A stretch of 64,000 nt of DNA from Erysipelotrichaceae bacterium 66202529 (GCA_017161075.1 CP046174.1:3720001-3784000), one strand, 5' to 3'. Positions 13,952 through 24,678 are shown, counted from the stretch's first letter. Program-made: numbers and translations. Notes: generated by a model from the letters alone, not told the origin.

Positions 13952-16900
13952 TTACGCCTCCTCTTCATTTTCATCATCGCTCAGCTCAATGTCTTCATCT
14001 TCCATGAAGTCATCAGCCACTGCATCGTCATCCAGAAGAATTTCATCTTCGGATTCGTCTTCTGCGACAGCATCTTCCTCTTCTACTTCCAAATCACTGA
14101 TATCTTCCTCACCGACAGGCTCTGCGGCAGGAATCGGAGGCAGAGTTGCGGCTGCTTCGCTGTTGTCCTCCTTGCTGATGTCTACTTCGTTACCGTCTTC
14201 ATCCAGCATCTTCACGTCGATGGCAAGAGCCTGCAGCTCGTGCTTCAATACGCGGAAGGATTCTGGAATACCCGGTTCTGGAATATCTTTTCCCTTGATA
14301 ATTGCTTCGTAGGTCTTTGTACGGCCGACGATATCATCGGATTTCACAGTCAGGATTTCCTGCAGAGTATGAGCGGCACCATAAGCCTCCAGTGCCCAAA
14401 CCTCCATCTCACCAAATCTCTGACCACCGTTTTGTGCCTTACCACCTAACGGCTGCTGTGTTACCAGGGAATATGGTCCGGTTGCACGCGCATGCAGCTT
14501 ATCGTCAACCATGTGGGCCAGCTTGATCATATACATGACACCGACAGAAATTCGTTCATCAAACGGTTCACCGGTACGACCATCATACAGTACCTGTTTG
14601 CCATCCACGGTCATTTCCGCTTCCTTCATGATATCACTCAGCTCGGTGTTGTTGATACCATCGAATACCGGCGTGGAGAATTTCACGCCCAGCTTCTTCG
14701 CAGCATATCCCAAATGAATCTCCAGTACCTGACCGATGTTCATACGGGAAGGCACACCAAACGGGTTCAGCATGATATCAACCGGTGTTCCATCCGGCAT
14801 ATAAGGCATATCCTCTACAGGAAGAATCTTGGAGATGACACCCTTGTTACCGTGACGTCCGGCCATTTTATCACCCTCAGAAATCTTACGCTTCTGAACG
14901 ATGTATACTTTTACTGTTTCATTGACTCCAGGCGGAAGGTCGTGTCCTTCGCTTCTTTTGAAGACGCGGATGGAGTGAACGATACCGGCACCACCATGCG
15001 GTACCTTCAGGGAGTTATCACGTACCTCACGTGATTTCTCACCGAATATTGCCAGCAGCAGCTTTTCCTCTGGAGAGATTTCACTCTGCCCCTTCGGTGT
15101 TACCTTACCGACCAGGATATCGCCTTCCATAACCTCTGCACCGACCATGATAATACCGCGGCTGTCCAGATTACGGCATGCGTTCTCACTCACGTTTGGA
15201 ATATCGCGGGTAATTTCTTCCGGCCCCAGCTTCGTTTCACGGCAGTCAATGTCGTATTCTTCAATATGAATGGAGGTATACACATCATCGCGAACCAGAC
15301 GTTCACTCATGATGATGGCATCCTCATAGTTATATCCGTACCATGTCATATAAGCGATGGTAACGTTTTGTCCAAGTGCCAGCTCTCCCTTTTCCATGGA
15401 TGGACCATCGGCAAGGATATCACCCTTTTCGATGCGCTCTCCCTTGGAAATGATCGGGCTCTGGTTAATGTTGGTTCCGTTGTTGGAGCGCTGGAATTTA
15501 CGCAGACGGTATTCTCTGCGGTTTCCGTCGTTCTCGCTGACGATGATTCTTTGAGAGTCGACATATTCAACGACACCGTTTTCTTTCGCAACAATACCGA
15601 CACCGGAATCCTTTGCGATTTTATACTCTACTCCGGTTCCTACATACGGGGAATGCGGCTGTAACAGAGGAACGGCCTGACGCTGCATGTTCGCACCCAT
15701 GAGGGCACGGGAAGCATCATCGTTTTCCAGGAACGGTACGCAGGCAGTCGCAACTGATACGATCTGTTTCGGTGAAACGTCGGCCAGCTCTACCTCTTCA
15801 CGTCTTGCGATGATGGTATCTCCAGCTTTACGTGCTACGACATGCTCGTTAATCAAACGGCCTTCCACTACCTCGTTGGCCTGTGCGATGACATAATCGG
15901 CTTCTTCATCCGCAGACAGATAAATTGCTTCTTCCTGTACGGTTCCATCCGCATTTACAATACGGTACGGTGTCTGAATGAAGCCGTATTCGTTAATTTT
16001 TCCATAGGTGGTCAGATTGGAAATCAGACCGATGTTTGGACCTTCTGGTGTCTCGATCGGACAGATACGTCCATAGTGAGAGCTGTGAACGTCACGAACC
16101 TCATAGCTCGCACGGTCACGGGTGATACCACCAGGCCCCAATGCGGAAATACGGCGCTTGTTTGTCAGCTCAGCAAGCGGATTCTGCTGATCCATGAACT
16201 GAGACAGCTGAGAGGAGGAGAAGAACTCCTTGATTGCCGCTGTCAGCGGACGGATATTGGTCAGCTTCTTCGGTGTCAGGGTTGCGATATCCGCAATGGA
16301 CATACGCTCCTTAACCACACGCTCCATACGGCTTAAACCGATACGGAACTGATTCTGAATCAGCTCTCCGACGGAACGGATACGACGGTTTCCCAGCATA
16401 TCGATATCATCGGTATCTCCAACACCCTCCATATTGTTCAGATTGTAGGCATAGAATGCATACATATCGGAAATAGTAATGGTGTGCTTGTCAGCGTATG
16501 GGTCATTTCCCAACACCTTGACAACTGCTCCATCGTGGTCACGAACCAGGACCTCCTGAATCGCAGCACCGACGAGCCATGCATATAAGACAGCACCGTT
16601 GTTTACCTTCGCTTTGATTTCATCAACCGCTGTTACGCTCAGTGCTTCCGGCTTGTGACGAGGCGTGTAACCATCCACGAAGAAATCGCCTTCCTCGTTG
16701 ACAACATCTTCCCCATTTGTATCCGTCAAACGGGCAAATGCATACATTCTCTGTCCATAATTGAGGACAGCATTAACGTTTTCTCTGGTCAGGGCAACCT
16801 TCTTGGCAATGATACCGCCATGAACCGCTACCTTTTCCACACCCTTGACAATCGCTTCCACATCCTGCTCACTCAGGATGCTTCCTTCGTACAGCGTACC

Positions 16901-18163
16901 ATCCTCCAGCTCAACATCGCCTGCCAGAACACGTCCGACAAGACCGAGATGATTGCTGCTAGGTACATAAACCTTGTCCGGATGATTGAACAGCGGATTG
17001 AACGGGAATGCATTGACATGCATACCTTTTTCCAGCTCGTTGCGCAGTGCATTTCTCTCATCACGGTTTACCATGGTGCCGCTTGGCATAAACACATTCC
17101 CATCCGCATCCAGAATATCCTGTGCCAGATGGTGCTTATCAATACGGTTGATCGCATTCAGCTTTTTACGCAGCTTGTAACGTCCTGCTTTGGTCAGGTC
17201 ATAACGGCGCGGATCAAAGAACTTCGCGTTCATCAGTGTGATGGAACCATCCAGTGTAGGGATTTCATCGGAACGCTGGTTTTCGTAGATGGACAGTAAC
17301 GCCTCCTGTGTTGTCTTGACCTTATCTGCCATCAATGTATTTTCGATTTCCTCGTACTTACCGAAGAAAGATGCATATAATGTAAGGTACAGATTCATGA
17401 ACTCGCGGTCTTCATCATCAATCGCTACATCTTCCACGATATCTCTTCCCATAGCCTTCAGGAAGGTTTTGATCTGCATGGTATCATGTGCATCCTCACT
17501 TCTGTCCAGATCCACAGACATACCGATGGCTTTGAACAGAATTGATGACAGCATTTTACGTTTCCGGTCAATGCTCATGTTTAAAACACGTCCTGTAGAC
17601 GCTTTTTTCACTTCTGTCAGAAATTCCAGCCATGTTCCACGGCTTGGAATCAGTTCACAGGCAAAGGATTCCTTTCCTGTTTTTTCCTCATATCCAGTGG
17701 AAAAGTACGCACCCGGGGAACGCACGATCTGCGAAACGATGACACGCTCCGCTCCATTGATAATAAAGGTACCGGTTTCCGTCATCAGCGGGAAGTCCCC
17801 AAGGAAGACATCCTCCCATTTGTTGATAACCTCACCAGTTGTGTTATCTGTTATTTCAAGCTCCATACGGGCTTTCAAAGGTGCCGCGAAGTTACATTCA
17901 CGATACATTGATTCCTCCGCATTGAATTTCGGCTCTCCAAATTCATAGCCGGCGAATTTCAGCTTGATATTTCCTCCATAGTTCTGAATCGGGTAAATCT
18001 CATTAAAAACTTCCCCAATTCCTTCGTTCTTGAACCACTCGAAGGAGTCCGTCTGAATTTCTACCAGGTTTGGCAGTTCCAGATGCCCGCTTACTTTTGA
18101 GTAGTCTCGACGCTCTGCCTTTTTACCGGAAGCGACAATACGATAAGGCTGTTTTTTGTCCAT
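13952..18163 (-). CDS. rpoB: DNA-directed RNA polymerase beta subunit, with insert and acidic tail
   Basis: A 1,403-residue beta subunit, about 210 residues longer than Bacillus RpoB. I chose the ATG at 18163 because AGAAAGG lies nine bases before it; the ATG nine bases upstream touches that site. The rifampicin region [20 protein letters not shown] is clear and has Asn (codon at 16160-16162) where E. coli has His526. About 120 extra residues lie between the GRYK and VGDTDDID landmarks. The last 75 or so residues are a strongly acidic tail (runs of E and D). The conserved C-terminal core ([20 protein letters not shown]) is intact. It is co-transcribed with rpoC. Confidence 0.97.
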   Translation of the reverse strand: MDKKQPYRIVASGKKAERRDYSKVSGHLELPNLVEIQTDSFEWFKNEGIGEVFNEIYPIQNYGGNIKLKFAGYEFGEPKFNAEESMYRECNFAAPLKARMELEITDNTTGEVINKWEDVFLGDFPLMTETGTFIINGAERVIVSQIVRSPGAYFSTGYEEKTGKESFACELIPSRGTWLEFLTEVKKASTGRVLNMSIDRKRKMLSSILFKAIGMSVDLDRSEDAHDTMQIKTFLKAMGRDIVEDVAIDDEDREFMNLYLTLYASFFGKYEEIENTLMADKVKTTQEALLSIYENQRSDEIPTLDGSITLMNAKFFDPRRYDLTKAGRYKLRKKLNAINRIDKHHLAQDILDADGNVFMPSGTMVNRDERNALRNELEKGMHVNAFPFNPLFNHPDKVYVPSSNHLGLVGRVLAGDVELEDGTLYEGSILSEQDVEAIVKGVEKVAVHGGIIAKKVALTRENVNAVLNYGQRMYAFARLTDTNGEDVVNEEGDFFVDGYTPRHKPEALSVTAVDEIKAKVNNGAVLYAWLVGAAIQEVLVRDHDGAVVKVLGNDPYADKHTITISDMYAFYAYNLNNMEGVGDTDDIDMLGNRRIRSVGELIQNQFRIGLSRMERVVKERMSIADIATLTPKKLTNIRPLTAAIKEFFSSSQLSQFMDQQNPLAELTNKRRISALGPGGITRDRASYEVRDVHSSHYGRICPIETPEGPNIGLISNLTTYGKINEYGFIQTPYRIVNADGTVQEEAIYLSADEEADYVIAQANEVVEGRLINEHVVARKAGDTIIARREEVELADVSPKQIVSVATACVPFLENDDASRALMGANMQRQAVPLLQPHSPYVGTGVEYKIAKDSGVGIVAKENGVVEYVDSQRIIVSENDGNRREYRLRKFQRSNNGTNINQSPIISKGERIEKGDILADGPSMEKGELALGQNVTIAYMTWYGYNYEDAIIMSERLVRDDVYTSIHIEEYDIDCRETKLGPEEITRDIPNVSENACRNLDSRGIIMVGAEVMEGDILVGKVTPKGQSEISPEEKLLLAIFGEKSREVRDNSLKVPHGGAGIVHSIRVFKRSEGHDLPPGVNETVKVYIVQKRKISEGDKMAGRHGNKGVISKILPVEDMPYMPDGTPVDIMLNPFGVPSRMNIGQVLEIHLGYAAKKLGVKFSTPVFDGINNTELSDIMKEAEMTVDGKQVLYDGRTGEPFDERISVGVMYMIKLAHMVDDKLHARATGPYSLVTQQPLGGKAQNGGQRFGEMEVWALEAYGAAHTLQEILTVKSDDIVGRTKTYEAIIKGKDIPEPGIPESFRVLKHELQALAIDVKMLDEDGNEVDISKEDNSEAAATLPPIPAAEPVGEEDISDLEVEEEDAVAEDESEDEILLDDDAVADDFMEDEDIELSDDENEEEA

Positions 18164-18263
18164 GTACGCCATCCTTTCTACAAGTTTCACCTATCAAAAT
18201 AAGGCATAAAAACCCATTTTAATATTTTAGTATTATGCAATTTATTATAATATCAACTGTTTG

Positions 18264-18875
18264 TCAAATTGTCAATGCTTTTTTTGCTTTTAGTATGAAA
18301 TATCCTTTTTCCCTGTGAATGATATCGCAATTTCCAAACACTTCTTTTATTTTCGTTACGGCGCTGAGTGCTCCCTGCTGTTTTCGTATCACGACCCACA
18401 GGGTACCCTGATCTGCCAGGTGATTCCATGCCTCTTCGAAGATTTTATAGATGACGTTTTTACCGGCACGAATCGGTGGATTTGTTATGATATCAGTAAA
18501 AGTATTCCCACTTACCTGTTCATATACATCGGATACATGAATGTTTGCCTCAATATTATTTTTTTCAGCATTGTCTTTGGCAAGCGCCACCGCTCTGGGA
18601 TTGACATCCACCATTTCAACCTGCTTATCTGGCCAGGCCTTTTTGGCAACGATTCCCACAACACCATAGCCGCAGCCCATGTCCAGAAGTTGGTTTCCCA
18701 GCTCTTCCTCATGCTCATGCAGCGTATTGAGCAGCACGCGTGTTCCAAAGTCAACACTGTCCTTGGAGAATACACCGTTATCGGTTATAAAAGAAACGTT
18801 AAAACACCAAAACCGGAAAGATATTTCCTTCCGGTTTTCTGCTAAATGACGATTATCTGTAAAGTAATGATCCAT
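18264..18875 (-). CDS. RsmC/YbxB-like class I SAM-dependent methyltransferase
   Basis: A 203-residue Rossmann-fold methyltransferase. The SAM motif LLDMGCGYGVVG is at about 62-73, an acidic DVNPRA follows, and NPPIRAGK (about 131-138) is the N-P-P motif of base N-methylating enzymes of the RsmC group. In Bacillus a homologue (ybxB) holds the same place between rplL and rpoB, probably acting on rRNA. The ribosomal operon context fits rRNA guanine methylation, but the target base is inference. Its GGCGGG site precedes the ATG, and the hairpin 18900-18919 separates it from rplL. Confidence 0.85.
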   Translation of the reverse strand: MDHYFTDNRHLAENRKEISFRFWCFNVSFITDNGVFSKDSVDFGTRVLLNTLHEHEEELGNQLLDMGCGYGVVGIVAKKAWPDKQVEMVDVNPRAVALAKDNAEKNNIEANIHVSDVYEQVSGNTFTDIITNPPIRAGKNVIYKIFEEAWNHLADQGTLWVVIRKQQGALSAVTKIKEVFGNCDIIHREKGYFILKAKKALTI

Positions 18876-18899
18876 CGTTATCCCGCCTTTTTAGGTGAC

Positions 18900-18919
18900 A
18901 AAAAGCCTTTCGGCTTTTT
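18900..18919 (-). terminator. Intra-operon terminator/attenuator after rplL
   Basis: AAAAAGCC-TTTC-GGCTTTTT hairpin on the minus strand between rplL and the methyltransferase gene. It is followed only by TTTTTG from the stem itself, so it probably terminates partially and sets the ratio of L7/L12 to polymerase transcripts. Confidence 0.65.
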
Positions 18920-18946
18920 GTTGTTTGTAAAATGTGTAAGTGTGAA

Positions 18947-19318
18947 TTACTTGATTTCTACAGAAGCACCAGCGTCCATCAGTTTCTTCTTGATTTCTTC
19001 TGCTTCTTCCGGTTTGATGTTTTCCTTGATTACGCTTGGTGCCTTGTCAACCAGACCCTTAGCGTCAACCAGACCTAAACCAGTGATTTCACGTACTGCC
19101 TTGATGACAGCAACCTTTGTTCCACCGATGTCAGTCAGTGTTACAGTTACTTCGCTAGGTCCTGCAGCAGCAGCGTCGTCTGCTACAGCAGCTACAGCAA
19201 CTGGTGCAGCAGCTGTTACACCGAATTTTTCTTCGATTGCTTTTACTAATTCGTTAAGTTCTAAGATGGTAGCTTCTTCTAAGTAAGCTAAGATATCTTC
19301 CTGTGCTAATTTTGCCAT
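18947..19318 (-). CDS. rplL: Ribosomal protein L7/L12
   Basis: A 123-residue stalk protein with the typical Ala-rich hinge (about 35-55) and C-terminal domain ending [14 protein letters not shown]. Two in-frame ATGs stand 6 bases apart. The second (MAKLAQED) is nine bases from AGGAGG and is preferred. It binds L10 to form the ribosomal stalk that recruits translation factors. Confidence 0.97.
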   Translation of the reverse strand: MAKLAQEDILAYLEEATILELNELVKAIEEKFGVTAAAPVAVAAVADDAAAAGPSEVTVTLTDIGGTKVAVIKAVREITGLGLVDAKGLVDKAPSVIKENIKPEEAEEIKKKLMDAGASVEIK

Positions 19319-19339
19319 TTTCATTTTCCTCCTGTAAGT

Positions 19340-19861
19340 TTATTCCTGTGGAGCTGCTTCTTCAGCAGAACCTCCGTCTTTTGCGTCAGCCACTGCCTTA
19401 ACAGCACATGCGAATCCACGTACTGGAGACTGCAGACAGCTTAACAGCATTGATAACATACCTTCACGGTTCGGCAGACTGGATAGTTCCTTAATGGTAT
19501 CTACACCAACAACTTTTCCTTCTACGATTCCGCTTTTCAATACCAAGTGTTCATGCTTCTTAGCAAATTTTGCCAGAACACGCGCAGGAGCAACTGCGTC
19601 ACCACCAAATGCGATGGCGTTAGGTCCGATCAGATCCTTTGTAAGATCATCCGCACCTGCTTCAACAGCAGCACGCTGAGCCAGTGAGTTTTTGTAAACC
19701 TTGAACTCAACACCTTCTTCGCGCAGATTTCTACGTAACTCGGTTACTTCGGCAACGCTAAGTCCACGGTACTCAACAACGACAGTTGACTGAGATTCTT
19801 TCATTTTCTGAGCAATTTCAGAAACGACCGCTTTCTTGCTATCGATAATCGCCTGGTTCAT
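19340..19861 (-). CDS. rplJ: Ribosomal protein L10
   Basis: A 173-residue L10, the anchor of the L7/L12 stalk. The N-terminal rRNA-binding domain (VVEYRGLSVAEVTELRRNLR) and the C-terminal helix that binds L7/L12 are recognisable. Its AGGAGGTGTG site is upstream of the ATG. Expression is expected to be controlled by the L10 leader RNA at 19912-20022. Confidence 0.97.
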   Translation of the reverse strand: MNQAIIDSKKAVVSEIAQKMKESQSTVVVEYRGLSVAEVTELRRNLREEGVEFKVYKNSLAQRAAVEAGADDLTKDLIGPNAIAFGGDAVAPARVLAKFAKKHEHLVLKSGIVEGKVVGVDTIKELSSLPNREGMLSMLLSCLQSPVRGFACAVKAVADAKDGGSAEEAAPQE

Positions 19862-19911
19862 AACTTCACACCTCCTAAATTTATATGTAACAATATACCC
19901 TTTAAGAGTGA

Positions 19912-20022
19912 TATAAAAACACCCGCAGACATAGACAGACTACGGGTGAAAGTTTAGTATCTAACTTTTACCTCGGTAACATGATTAAGCCTGACGGCCG
20001 TTACTGTCTATGGTATATTGAT
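19912..20022 (-). ncRNA. Ribosomal protein L10 leader (autoregulatory RNA)
   Basis: The minus-strand segment between rplA and rplJ contains ACCGAGGTAAAAG and GATAC segments typical of the L10 leader. It ends in ACCCGTAG...CTGCGGGT followed by T-rich sequence (19920-19915), a terminator-like hairpin. AGACAGTAA and the later GTCTATGTCTG segment offer alternative pairings. Known L10 leaders bind the L10-(L12) complex to lower expression of rplJ-rplL; this one is inferred from position and motifs. Confidence 0.75.
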
Positions 20023-20064
20023 AACATCTGATATTTTAACCTGCTAACGATACTTTGTCAATCG

Positions 20065-20751
20065 TTATTTTTCAACAGCTACTTTGACACCAGGTCCCAT
20101 GGTAGTGGAAATTACCAGGTTTTTGATGTAAGTACCCTTTACAGCTGCAGGACGTGCTTTTGAGATAACCTTCAGCAGTGCATTGAAGTTGTCAACCAGC
20201 TTCTCATCGTCAAAGCTTACTTTTCCGATCATCAGGTTGATGTTACCTTCTTTGTCTACACGGTATTCAACTTTACCCTTTTTGATATCTTCAACAGCTT
20301 TTGCTACATCCATGGTAACCGTACCTGTCTTAGGGTTTGGCATTAAGCCCTTTGGCCCTAACAGACGTCCCAGTTTACCAAGCTCACCCATCATGTTAGG
20401 AGTCGCAACGATAACATCGAAGTCGAACCATCCCTTCTGGATGTCTTCCAGCAGTTCTTTTCCACCGACGAAATCTGCGCCGGCATCCTTAGCTTCCTGC
20501 TCCTTTGGTCCCTGAGTAATAACACAAACCTTCTGTGTTTTACCAGTTCCGTGTGGAAGAACCATCGCACCACGGATCTGCTGATCAGCGTGACGAGGAT
20601 CCACGTTTAATTTGAAGCTAACTTCAACAGATGCGTCGAATTTAGCGATGTTTGTCTCTTTTGCTAATTTTACTGCTTCGGCTACTGAATAAGTTTTCGT
20701 GCGATCAACTTTTTTAGCAGCTTCTGCATATTTTTTACCGAATTTTGCCAT
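20065..20751 (-). CDS. rplA: Ribosomal protein L1
   Basis: A 228-residue L1, the protein of the mobile L1 stalk at the ribosome E site. Conserved stretches include [15 protein letters not shown] (about 130-144) and the start [16 protein letters not shown]. It sits between rplK and rplJ as in other bacteria, with a short gap to rplK. Confidence 0.97.
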   Translation of the reverse strand: MAKFGKKYAEAAKKVDRTKTYSVAEAVKLAKETNIAKFDASVEVSFKLNVDPRHADQQIRGAMVLPHGTGKTQKVCVITQGPKEQEAKDAGADFVGGKELLEDIQKGWFDFDVIVATPNMMGELGKLGRLLGPKGLMPNPKTGTVTMDVAKAVEDIKKGKVEYRVDKEGNINLMIGKVSFDDEKLVDNFNALLKVISKARPAAVKGTYIKNLVISTTMGPGVKVAVEK

Positions 20752-20768
20752 TTTGTTTTCCGCCTTTC

Positions 20769-21185
20769 TTATTCAAAACCTTCAACTTCAACACCCATGT
20801 TTTTAGCAGTACCTGCGACAATACGCATAGCAGCTTCCACATCGTTAGCATTTAAGTCTGGCATTTTGTATTCTGCGATTTCACGCAGCTGATCTACTGT
20901 GATTTTTCCAGAGATCTCTTTCTGGTTTCCTGAAGCTTTTTTGATTCCAGCAGCTTTTTTGATCATCATAGCAGCCGGAGTTGTTTTGATTACGAAGTCA
21001 AAGCTCTTGTCTTCGTATGCAGTAATGATAACTGGAACGACATCACCGGCACGTTCTTTCGTAGCATCGTTGAATGCTGTACAGAACTGCGGCATGTTGA
21101 TACCGGCAGAAGCCAGTGCAGGTCCCGGTCTAGCTCCCCCTGCAGGGAACTGAAGTTTACAAACTTTTGCAACTTTCTTACTCAC
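20769..21185 (-). CDS. rplK: Ribosomal protein L11
   Basis: A 138-residue L11 of the GTPase-associated centre. It has [18 protein letters not shown] at the N-terminal domain and the C-terminal rRNA-binding domain ending MGVEVEGFE. It starts with GTG eight bases after AGGAGG. It is the first gene of the operon transcribed from 21288-21316. Confidence 0.97.
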   Translation of the reverse strand: MSKKVAKVCKLQFPAGGARPGPALASAGINMPQFCTAFNDATKERAGDVVPVIITAYEDKSFDFVIKTTPAAMMIKKAAGIKKASGNQKEISGKITVDQLREIAEYKMPDLNANDVEAAMRIVAGTAKNMGVEVEGFE

Positions 21186-21757
21186 AAGACATTCCTCCTA
21201 TATTTAAAAAGTCTTATGCAGTGGTCAGAATGAAGGGTTGCCTCCTTCTCCCACGCATGAAAATACCACGAAACCGCGGTACTTAGTATTGTAATATGAT
21301 TCAATCGGAATTGCAACTGTTTTTTTCATAAATTACATGCAGCAGTCCTCCTGTTCCTGTACACAGTCCTTTGGATAATAGAAAAATATCAGTATGCGAT
21401 AGAAAACGATACAATAGGAGCGGTTTCATTGGCTTCTATTCTGGCAGCTCCTAGTTCATTTATATAGTGATGATTTGGCTGTGTATAGTAACGCCTTCCT
21501 ATACAATATAGCAGGATGGGTGCTGGAAGCATATGGATCATTCAAAAATACTCCACGCATACGGCTATTGTTTACACCCCACCTGACATGATGTTTTCCT
21601 AGAAAACCTTTATCGGCATACGCTCCTTTCATCGAAATCTGATACAGCAGCTTGATCCGATACATGCCATGCGCGATATGTAAACGTTTCCACTCGTATT
21701 TTTAGCAAATTCATTATATAATATAGATAACAAACGAAATAGATGGGAGCTGACAAC
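21186..21757. other. Intergenic region with rplK leader
   Basis: About 570 bases between two divergent genes. The rplK side holds the promoter below and a leader of about 100 nt with a hairpin (TACCGCGG...) and GAGAAGGAGGC, a possible regulatory leader of the ribosomal operon. The rest, towards the hydrolase gene, contains no convincing gene or RNA. Confidence 0.5.
21288..21316 (-). promoter_or_regulatory. Promoter of the rplK-rpoC operon
   Basis: On the minus strand TTGCAA (21316-21311), a 17-nt spacer and TACAAT (21293-21288), about 100 bases upstream of the rplK GTG. Confidence 0.7.
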
Positions 21758-22726
21758 ATGAGCAAAAAATTAAAAATCATTACCGGGCTGGGGGCAGCGT
21801 CCACACTGGCTGCCGCTACGGATTTCTTTTTATGCCGGACATTGTTTGACCAGACGCTGAACCGCAAAAAGCTGAAAAAGGGGAAGCAGCTGAGTCTGGC
21901 AGATGCGGATTTAAACGATGAACAGAAGACACGGCGTCACAAGGAGCTGCTGCTGTGTAAGAAATGGATACAGAATGTTGCGGTTGATAAGGTATCCGTG
22001 GAGAGTGAGGATCAGGTTCAACTGGTGGGTATGATTTATCCTTCCCCTGACCATACATCCCATCGCTGGGTGATTGCTCTGCATGATTACGCCTGCTGCA
22101 AGGAGGATATGCGTCCTGTGGCAAGAGCATTTCATGAACAGGGCTACCATGTGCTTACCCCGGATGCACGCGCACACGGAGAAAGTGAAGGCTCATTGAT
22201 TTCCCTTGGCTGGAATGAGCGCAGGGATTTACTACGCTGGATTGATGCGGTGCTGGAAATGGATTCCCAGGCGGAAATCGTTCTGTATGGCATCTCTATG
22301 GGAGCAGATACAATTCTGTTCTGTCCGCAGGAAAAACTGCCTGCTGCAGTACGCTGTATCATTGAAGACGGCGGCTACACCTCTGTATATGACATCCTGT
22401 CCTGGCAGATGACACATTATTATAAAATGCCTCCCTTCCCGATTCTGGACTCCATGGGCGTCCTTGTAAAACAGAAAATGAAATTCTCCATCCGCAAGGC
22501 AAGCGCTTTGCCGAAGATGGAAAAAGCCCTTCTTCCTACGCTGTTTCTGCATGGGGAAAAGGATGTGCATGTACCCTGTGATATGGCATTTTCCTTATAT
22601 GATGCCTGTCAGTCCGCAAAGGATCTCTACATTGTGGAAAACAGCGGACACAGAGCCAATATGTATGAGCAGCCAAAGGCATATTATCAAAAGATTTTCC
22701 GCTTTCTCGATGAGCATATGAAATAG
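21758..22726 (+). CDS. Alpha/beta hydrolase with N-terminal membrane anchor
   Basis: A 322-residue serine hydrolase. The ATG at 21758 lies seven bases after GGGAGCTG. An N-terminal hydrophobic stretch (about residues 5-27) looks like a signal anchor. The nucleophile elbow GISMGA (about 174-179), the acid in HGEKDVHVP and the histidine in NSGHRA form the catalytic triad. The oxyanion region HDYACCKEDM follows the first strand. Related proteins are annotated as prolyl-peptidase-like or BAAT-type hydrolases of unknown substrate. It is monocistronic and followed by a hairpin. Confidence 0.85.
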   Translation: MSKKLKIITGLGAASTLAAATDFFLCRTLFDQTLNRKKLKKGKQLSLADADLNDEQKTRRHKELLLCKKWIQNVAVDKVSVESEDQVQLVGMIYPSPDHTSHRWVIALHDYACCKEDMRPVARAFHEQGYHVLTPDARAHGESEGSLISLGWNERRDLLRWIDAVLEMDSQAEIVLYGISMGADTILFCPQEKLPAAVRCIIEDGGYTSVYDILSWQMTHYYKMPPFPILDSMGVLVKQKMKFSIRKASALPKMEKALLPTLFLHGEKDVHVPCDMAFSLYDACQSAKDLYIVENSGHRANMYEQPKAYYQKIFRFLDEHMK

Positions 22727-22762
22727 CTTATACCGGAATTGCTAACACTGAACGTATACAGC

Positions 22763-22800
22763 AAAAACAATCCTGTGCGCTTCTAAAACAGGATTGTTTT
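22763..22800. terminator. Bidirectional terminator
   Basis: AAAACAATCCTG...CAGGATTGTTTT forms a 12-bp stem between two convergent genes, with A/T-rich flanks on both sides. It can end transcription from either direction. Confidence 0.8.
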
Positions 22801-22816
22801 CTTTTGTCTTCTTTAA

Positions 22817-23638
22817 TTATTTACGAATTGGGAAACAAATTTCTGTCACAAATTCCTCCGGATTGTCACACTGCCCCCAGCCCTTGTGATAGATGCAGAA
22901 ATTTGCGCCATCCAGCTCATAGCCGTTTTCCTTGATCCACATGGTAATCGCCATACAGACCTCACTGATCTGGCTGTAATCTCCGGTAAAGGTCACACTT
23001 GCCACGGCTTCATCCTTCAACTGACGAAACCGGATATCCTCAACATCCTCACAGCTGCCGACTACCTCAACGGCAATTTCCACATCGACATCCTTTTCTT
23101 TAAAGCCCTCATCATAGAAATATGCGCGTGCGTGCTGGGGCTGTGCAAAGGTGACATTCAGATGCTTTTCCGCAAAAATGCTGTACATCCTCTTCCATAC
23201 CAGATCCTCCCGTTCATATGCGGGAATCACGGTGCGCAGGGTTGCGGCATACACACCCCTAATCTGTTTGACTTCTACAGTATAATCCATAAACGTATCC
23301 TCCTTATCGAGCAGCAGCTGTGCCCGTTCCAGTCGGATCAGTGTATTCGAAATTTTTTGCTGTTCCTCCTCCAGCTCCTTCCTGCGTATCTGAAAATATC
23401 GCTGAATCTGCTTTGGGCTGTCGTACTGCCTCATGATTTCCTCCATCATGGCAACACTGAAGCCGGCTTCCTTTAGAAACCGTATTTTAGCAGCCTCAAA
23501 AATCTGTTCATGTGCATAAAAGCGATATCCGCTCTCCTCATCCACATGACACGGCTTCAACAGATTATGCTTTTCATAATAGCGCAGCATCCGGATACTG
23601 ATCCTAGACAGCTTCGAAAAATCACCGATCTTTAACAT
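22817..23638 (-). CDS. MerR-family regulator with GyrI-like effector domain
   Basis: A 273-residue transcription regulator. The N-terminal MerR helix-turn-helix (LKIGDFSKLSRISIRMLRYY, residues 2-21) is followed by a coiled coil (about 75-110) and a C-terminal GyrI/BmrR-like ligand-binding domain (about 115-273). Such proteins bind lipophilic cations or drugs and activate efflux or stress genes. The start MLKIGDFSK is preferred, as the family begins there. No adjacent transporter is present, so the target is unknown. Confidence 0.85.
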   Translation of the reverse strand: MLKIGDFSKLSRISIRMLRYYEKHNLLKPCHVDEESGYRFYAHEQIFEAAKIRFLKEAGFSVAMMEEIMRQYDSPKQIQRYFQIRRKELEEEQQKISNTLIRLERAQLLLDKEDTFMDYTVEVKQIRGVYAATLRTVIPAYEREDLVWKRMYSIFAEKHLNVTFAQPQHARAYFYDEGFKEKDVDVEIAVEVVGSCEDVEDIRFRQLKDEAVASVTFTGDYSQISEVCMAITMWIKENGYELDGANFCIYHKGWGQCDNPEEFVTEICFPIRK

Positions 23639-23708
23639 ACAGGTACCTGCCTTTCCTGAGCTCATGTGAAGTATACGCTATGACACAATGTCAGAGTCAA
23701 TCCCTCTT

Positions 23709-24440
23709 TTAAAAATATTGTACAGTTCGTGTATCCAGGCAGACAACACCCAAGCGGGTATGCATATCATCAGCAGCACAGCCGCAGTCAATGTCCATAA
23801 TATGAGCTGTTTTCAGATCATCAGTATCTGTCCAGACGGCATACGGGCGGGTATCCTGAAAAAACAATGTCGGTGTATGTCCAACAACTACCGTGCGGTC
23901 AGAAAACGGTATTTCATGCACATCCATGCGGTCCCATACAAACTGCTCAATTGTCGCATCACTGTCCCTGATACTCTGTTGTGTAACGATACCCTGTGTA
24001 AATTGCGGAAGAGCACTGCCATGTGCAAGATAAAACAGCTCATCCTTCACTCTGAGATCACAGACGGCAAGCGGGAGCTGATCCAGATAGTCTAGAAGTT
24101 CACGCTGCTCTGTTTCCTTCAGGCGCTCAAAGGCATTTATGGTCGTAATACAGTGATTGCGTTTCCAGCGGTCGATTACCTCCCAAGCCGTTTGCATATC
24201 GGTTATCACATGGTGTACCGCCTCATAGTACTGCTTCATCATATATTCGTGATTTCCCAGCAGCATCACAACATGCTCACGCGTCATCACATCGCGGAGT
24301 ATGGCAATCCCATCTGGCCCGCGGTCAATCACATCCCCCAGTATATACAGGGTGTCCTCCTCCTTCAGTGCAAGAGCCTCCAGCATGGCATCATAGCGAT
24401 CCTTCAGACCATGTACATCACTCATGACATAGGTACTCAT
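23709..24440 (-). CDS. Metallophosphoesterase (PPP-family serine/threonine phosphatase-like)
   Basis: A 243-residue calcineurin-like phosphoesterase. The metal-binding motifs are in order: DVH (about 8-10), GDVIDRG (35-41), GNHE (63-66), a later H in AHGSALP, and GHT. These match bacterial PPP-family phosphatases and diadenosine tetraphosphatases. The ATG follows GAGGAGGG. It lies divergently to the interrupted regulator gene. The substrate cannot be told from the sequence. Confidence 0.85.
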   Translation of the reverse strand: MSTYVMSDVHGLKDRYDAMLEALALKEEDTLYILGDVIDRGPDGIAILRDVMTREHVVMLLGNHEYMMKQYYEAVHHVITDMQTAWEVIDRWKRNHCITTINAFERLKETEQRELLDYLDQLPLAVCDLRVKDELFYLAHGSALPQFTQGIVTQQSIRDSDATIEQFVWDRMDVHEIPFSDRTVVVGHTPTLFFQDTRPYAVWTDTDDLKTAHIMDIDCGCAADDMHTRLGVVCLDTRTVQYF

Positions 24441-24503
24441 AAAAGTCCCTCCTCTCATTAACTGCCAGTTGAATTTTTCAACGAAATGTTAACCTGTGCT
24501 CCA

Positions 24504-24532
24504 TTGCAGGAAGCTCTGTCCTGCCGTATACT
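24504..24532 (+). promoter_or_regulatory. Promoter of the interrupted regulator gene
   Basis: TTGCAG (24504-24509), a 17-nt spacer and TATACT (24527-24532), 38 bases before the ATG of the XRE/TPR gene fragment. A site AAAGGT lies eight bases before that ATG. Confidence 0.6.
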
Positions 24533-24570
24533 ATAGATACAGGTACTTGTAGAAAGCAAAGGTAATATGT

Positions 24571-24678
24571 ATGGATATAGGAAAAAACATCGCCCGTCTT
24601 CGTCATGAATTGGGCTATACCCAGGAAGCACTGGCAGCGCGGCTTCATGTCAGCTCTGCGGCTGTCAGTAAATGGGAA
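24571..24678 (+). pseudogene. XRE/TPR regulator gene, 5' fragment interrupted by the outer element
   Basis: Codons 1-36 of a host regulator: an XRE helix-turn-helix beginning MDIGKNIARLRHELG and ending AVSKWE at 24678. Reading on into the element gives only a few foreign residues (HGVSQTKGY) and a stop. The missing remainder is at 59046-60011, and the two pieces join in frame as SKWE-TGSSFPDIS, the normal sequence of this family. The intact protein would have 357 residues. The split is caused by insertion, so excision would restore the gene. Confidence 0.92.
24674..24678. repeat. Left core of the outer element
   Basis: GGGAA at the left junction, repeated at 59041-59045. Host codons TGG GAA run into it from the left. 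TndX-type recombinases are known to exchange strands at a GA dinucleotide, which is present here. Confidence 0.75.

Noticed and set aside
10219..17948. Long plus-strand open frames (up to 246 codons) opposite rpoC and rpoB
   Set aside because: They are antisense shadows caused by the codon composition of rpoB/rpoC and have no plausible starts or known products.
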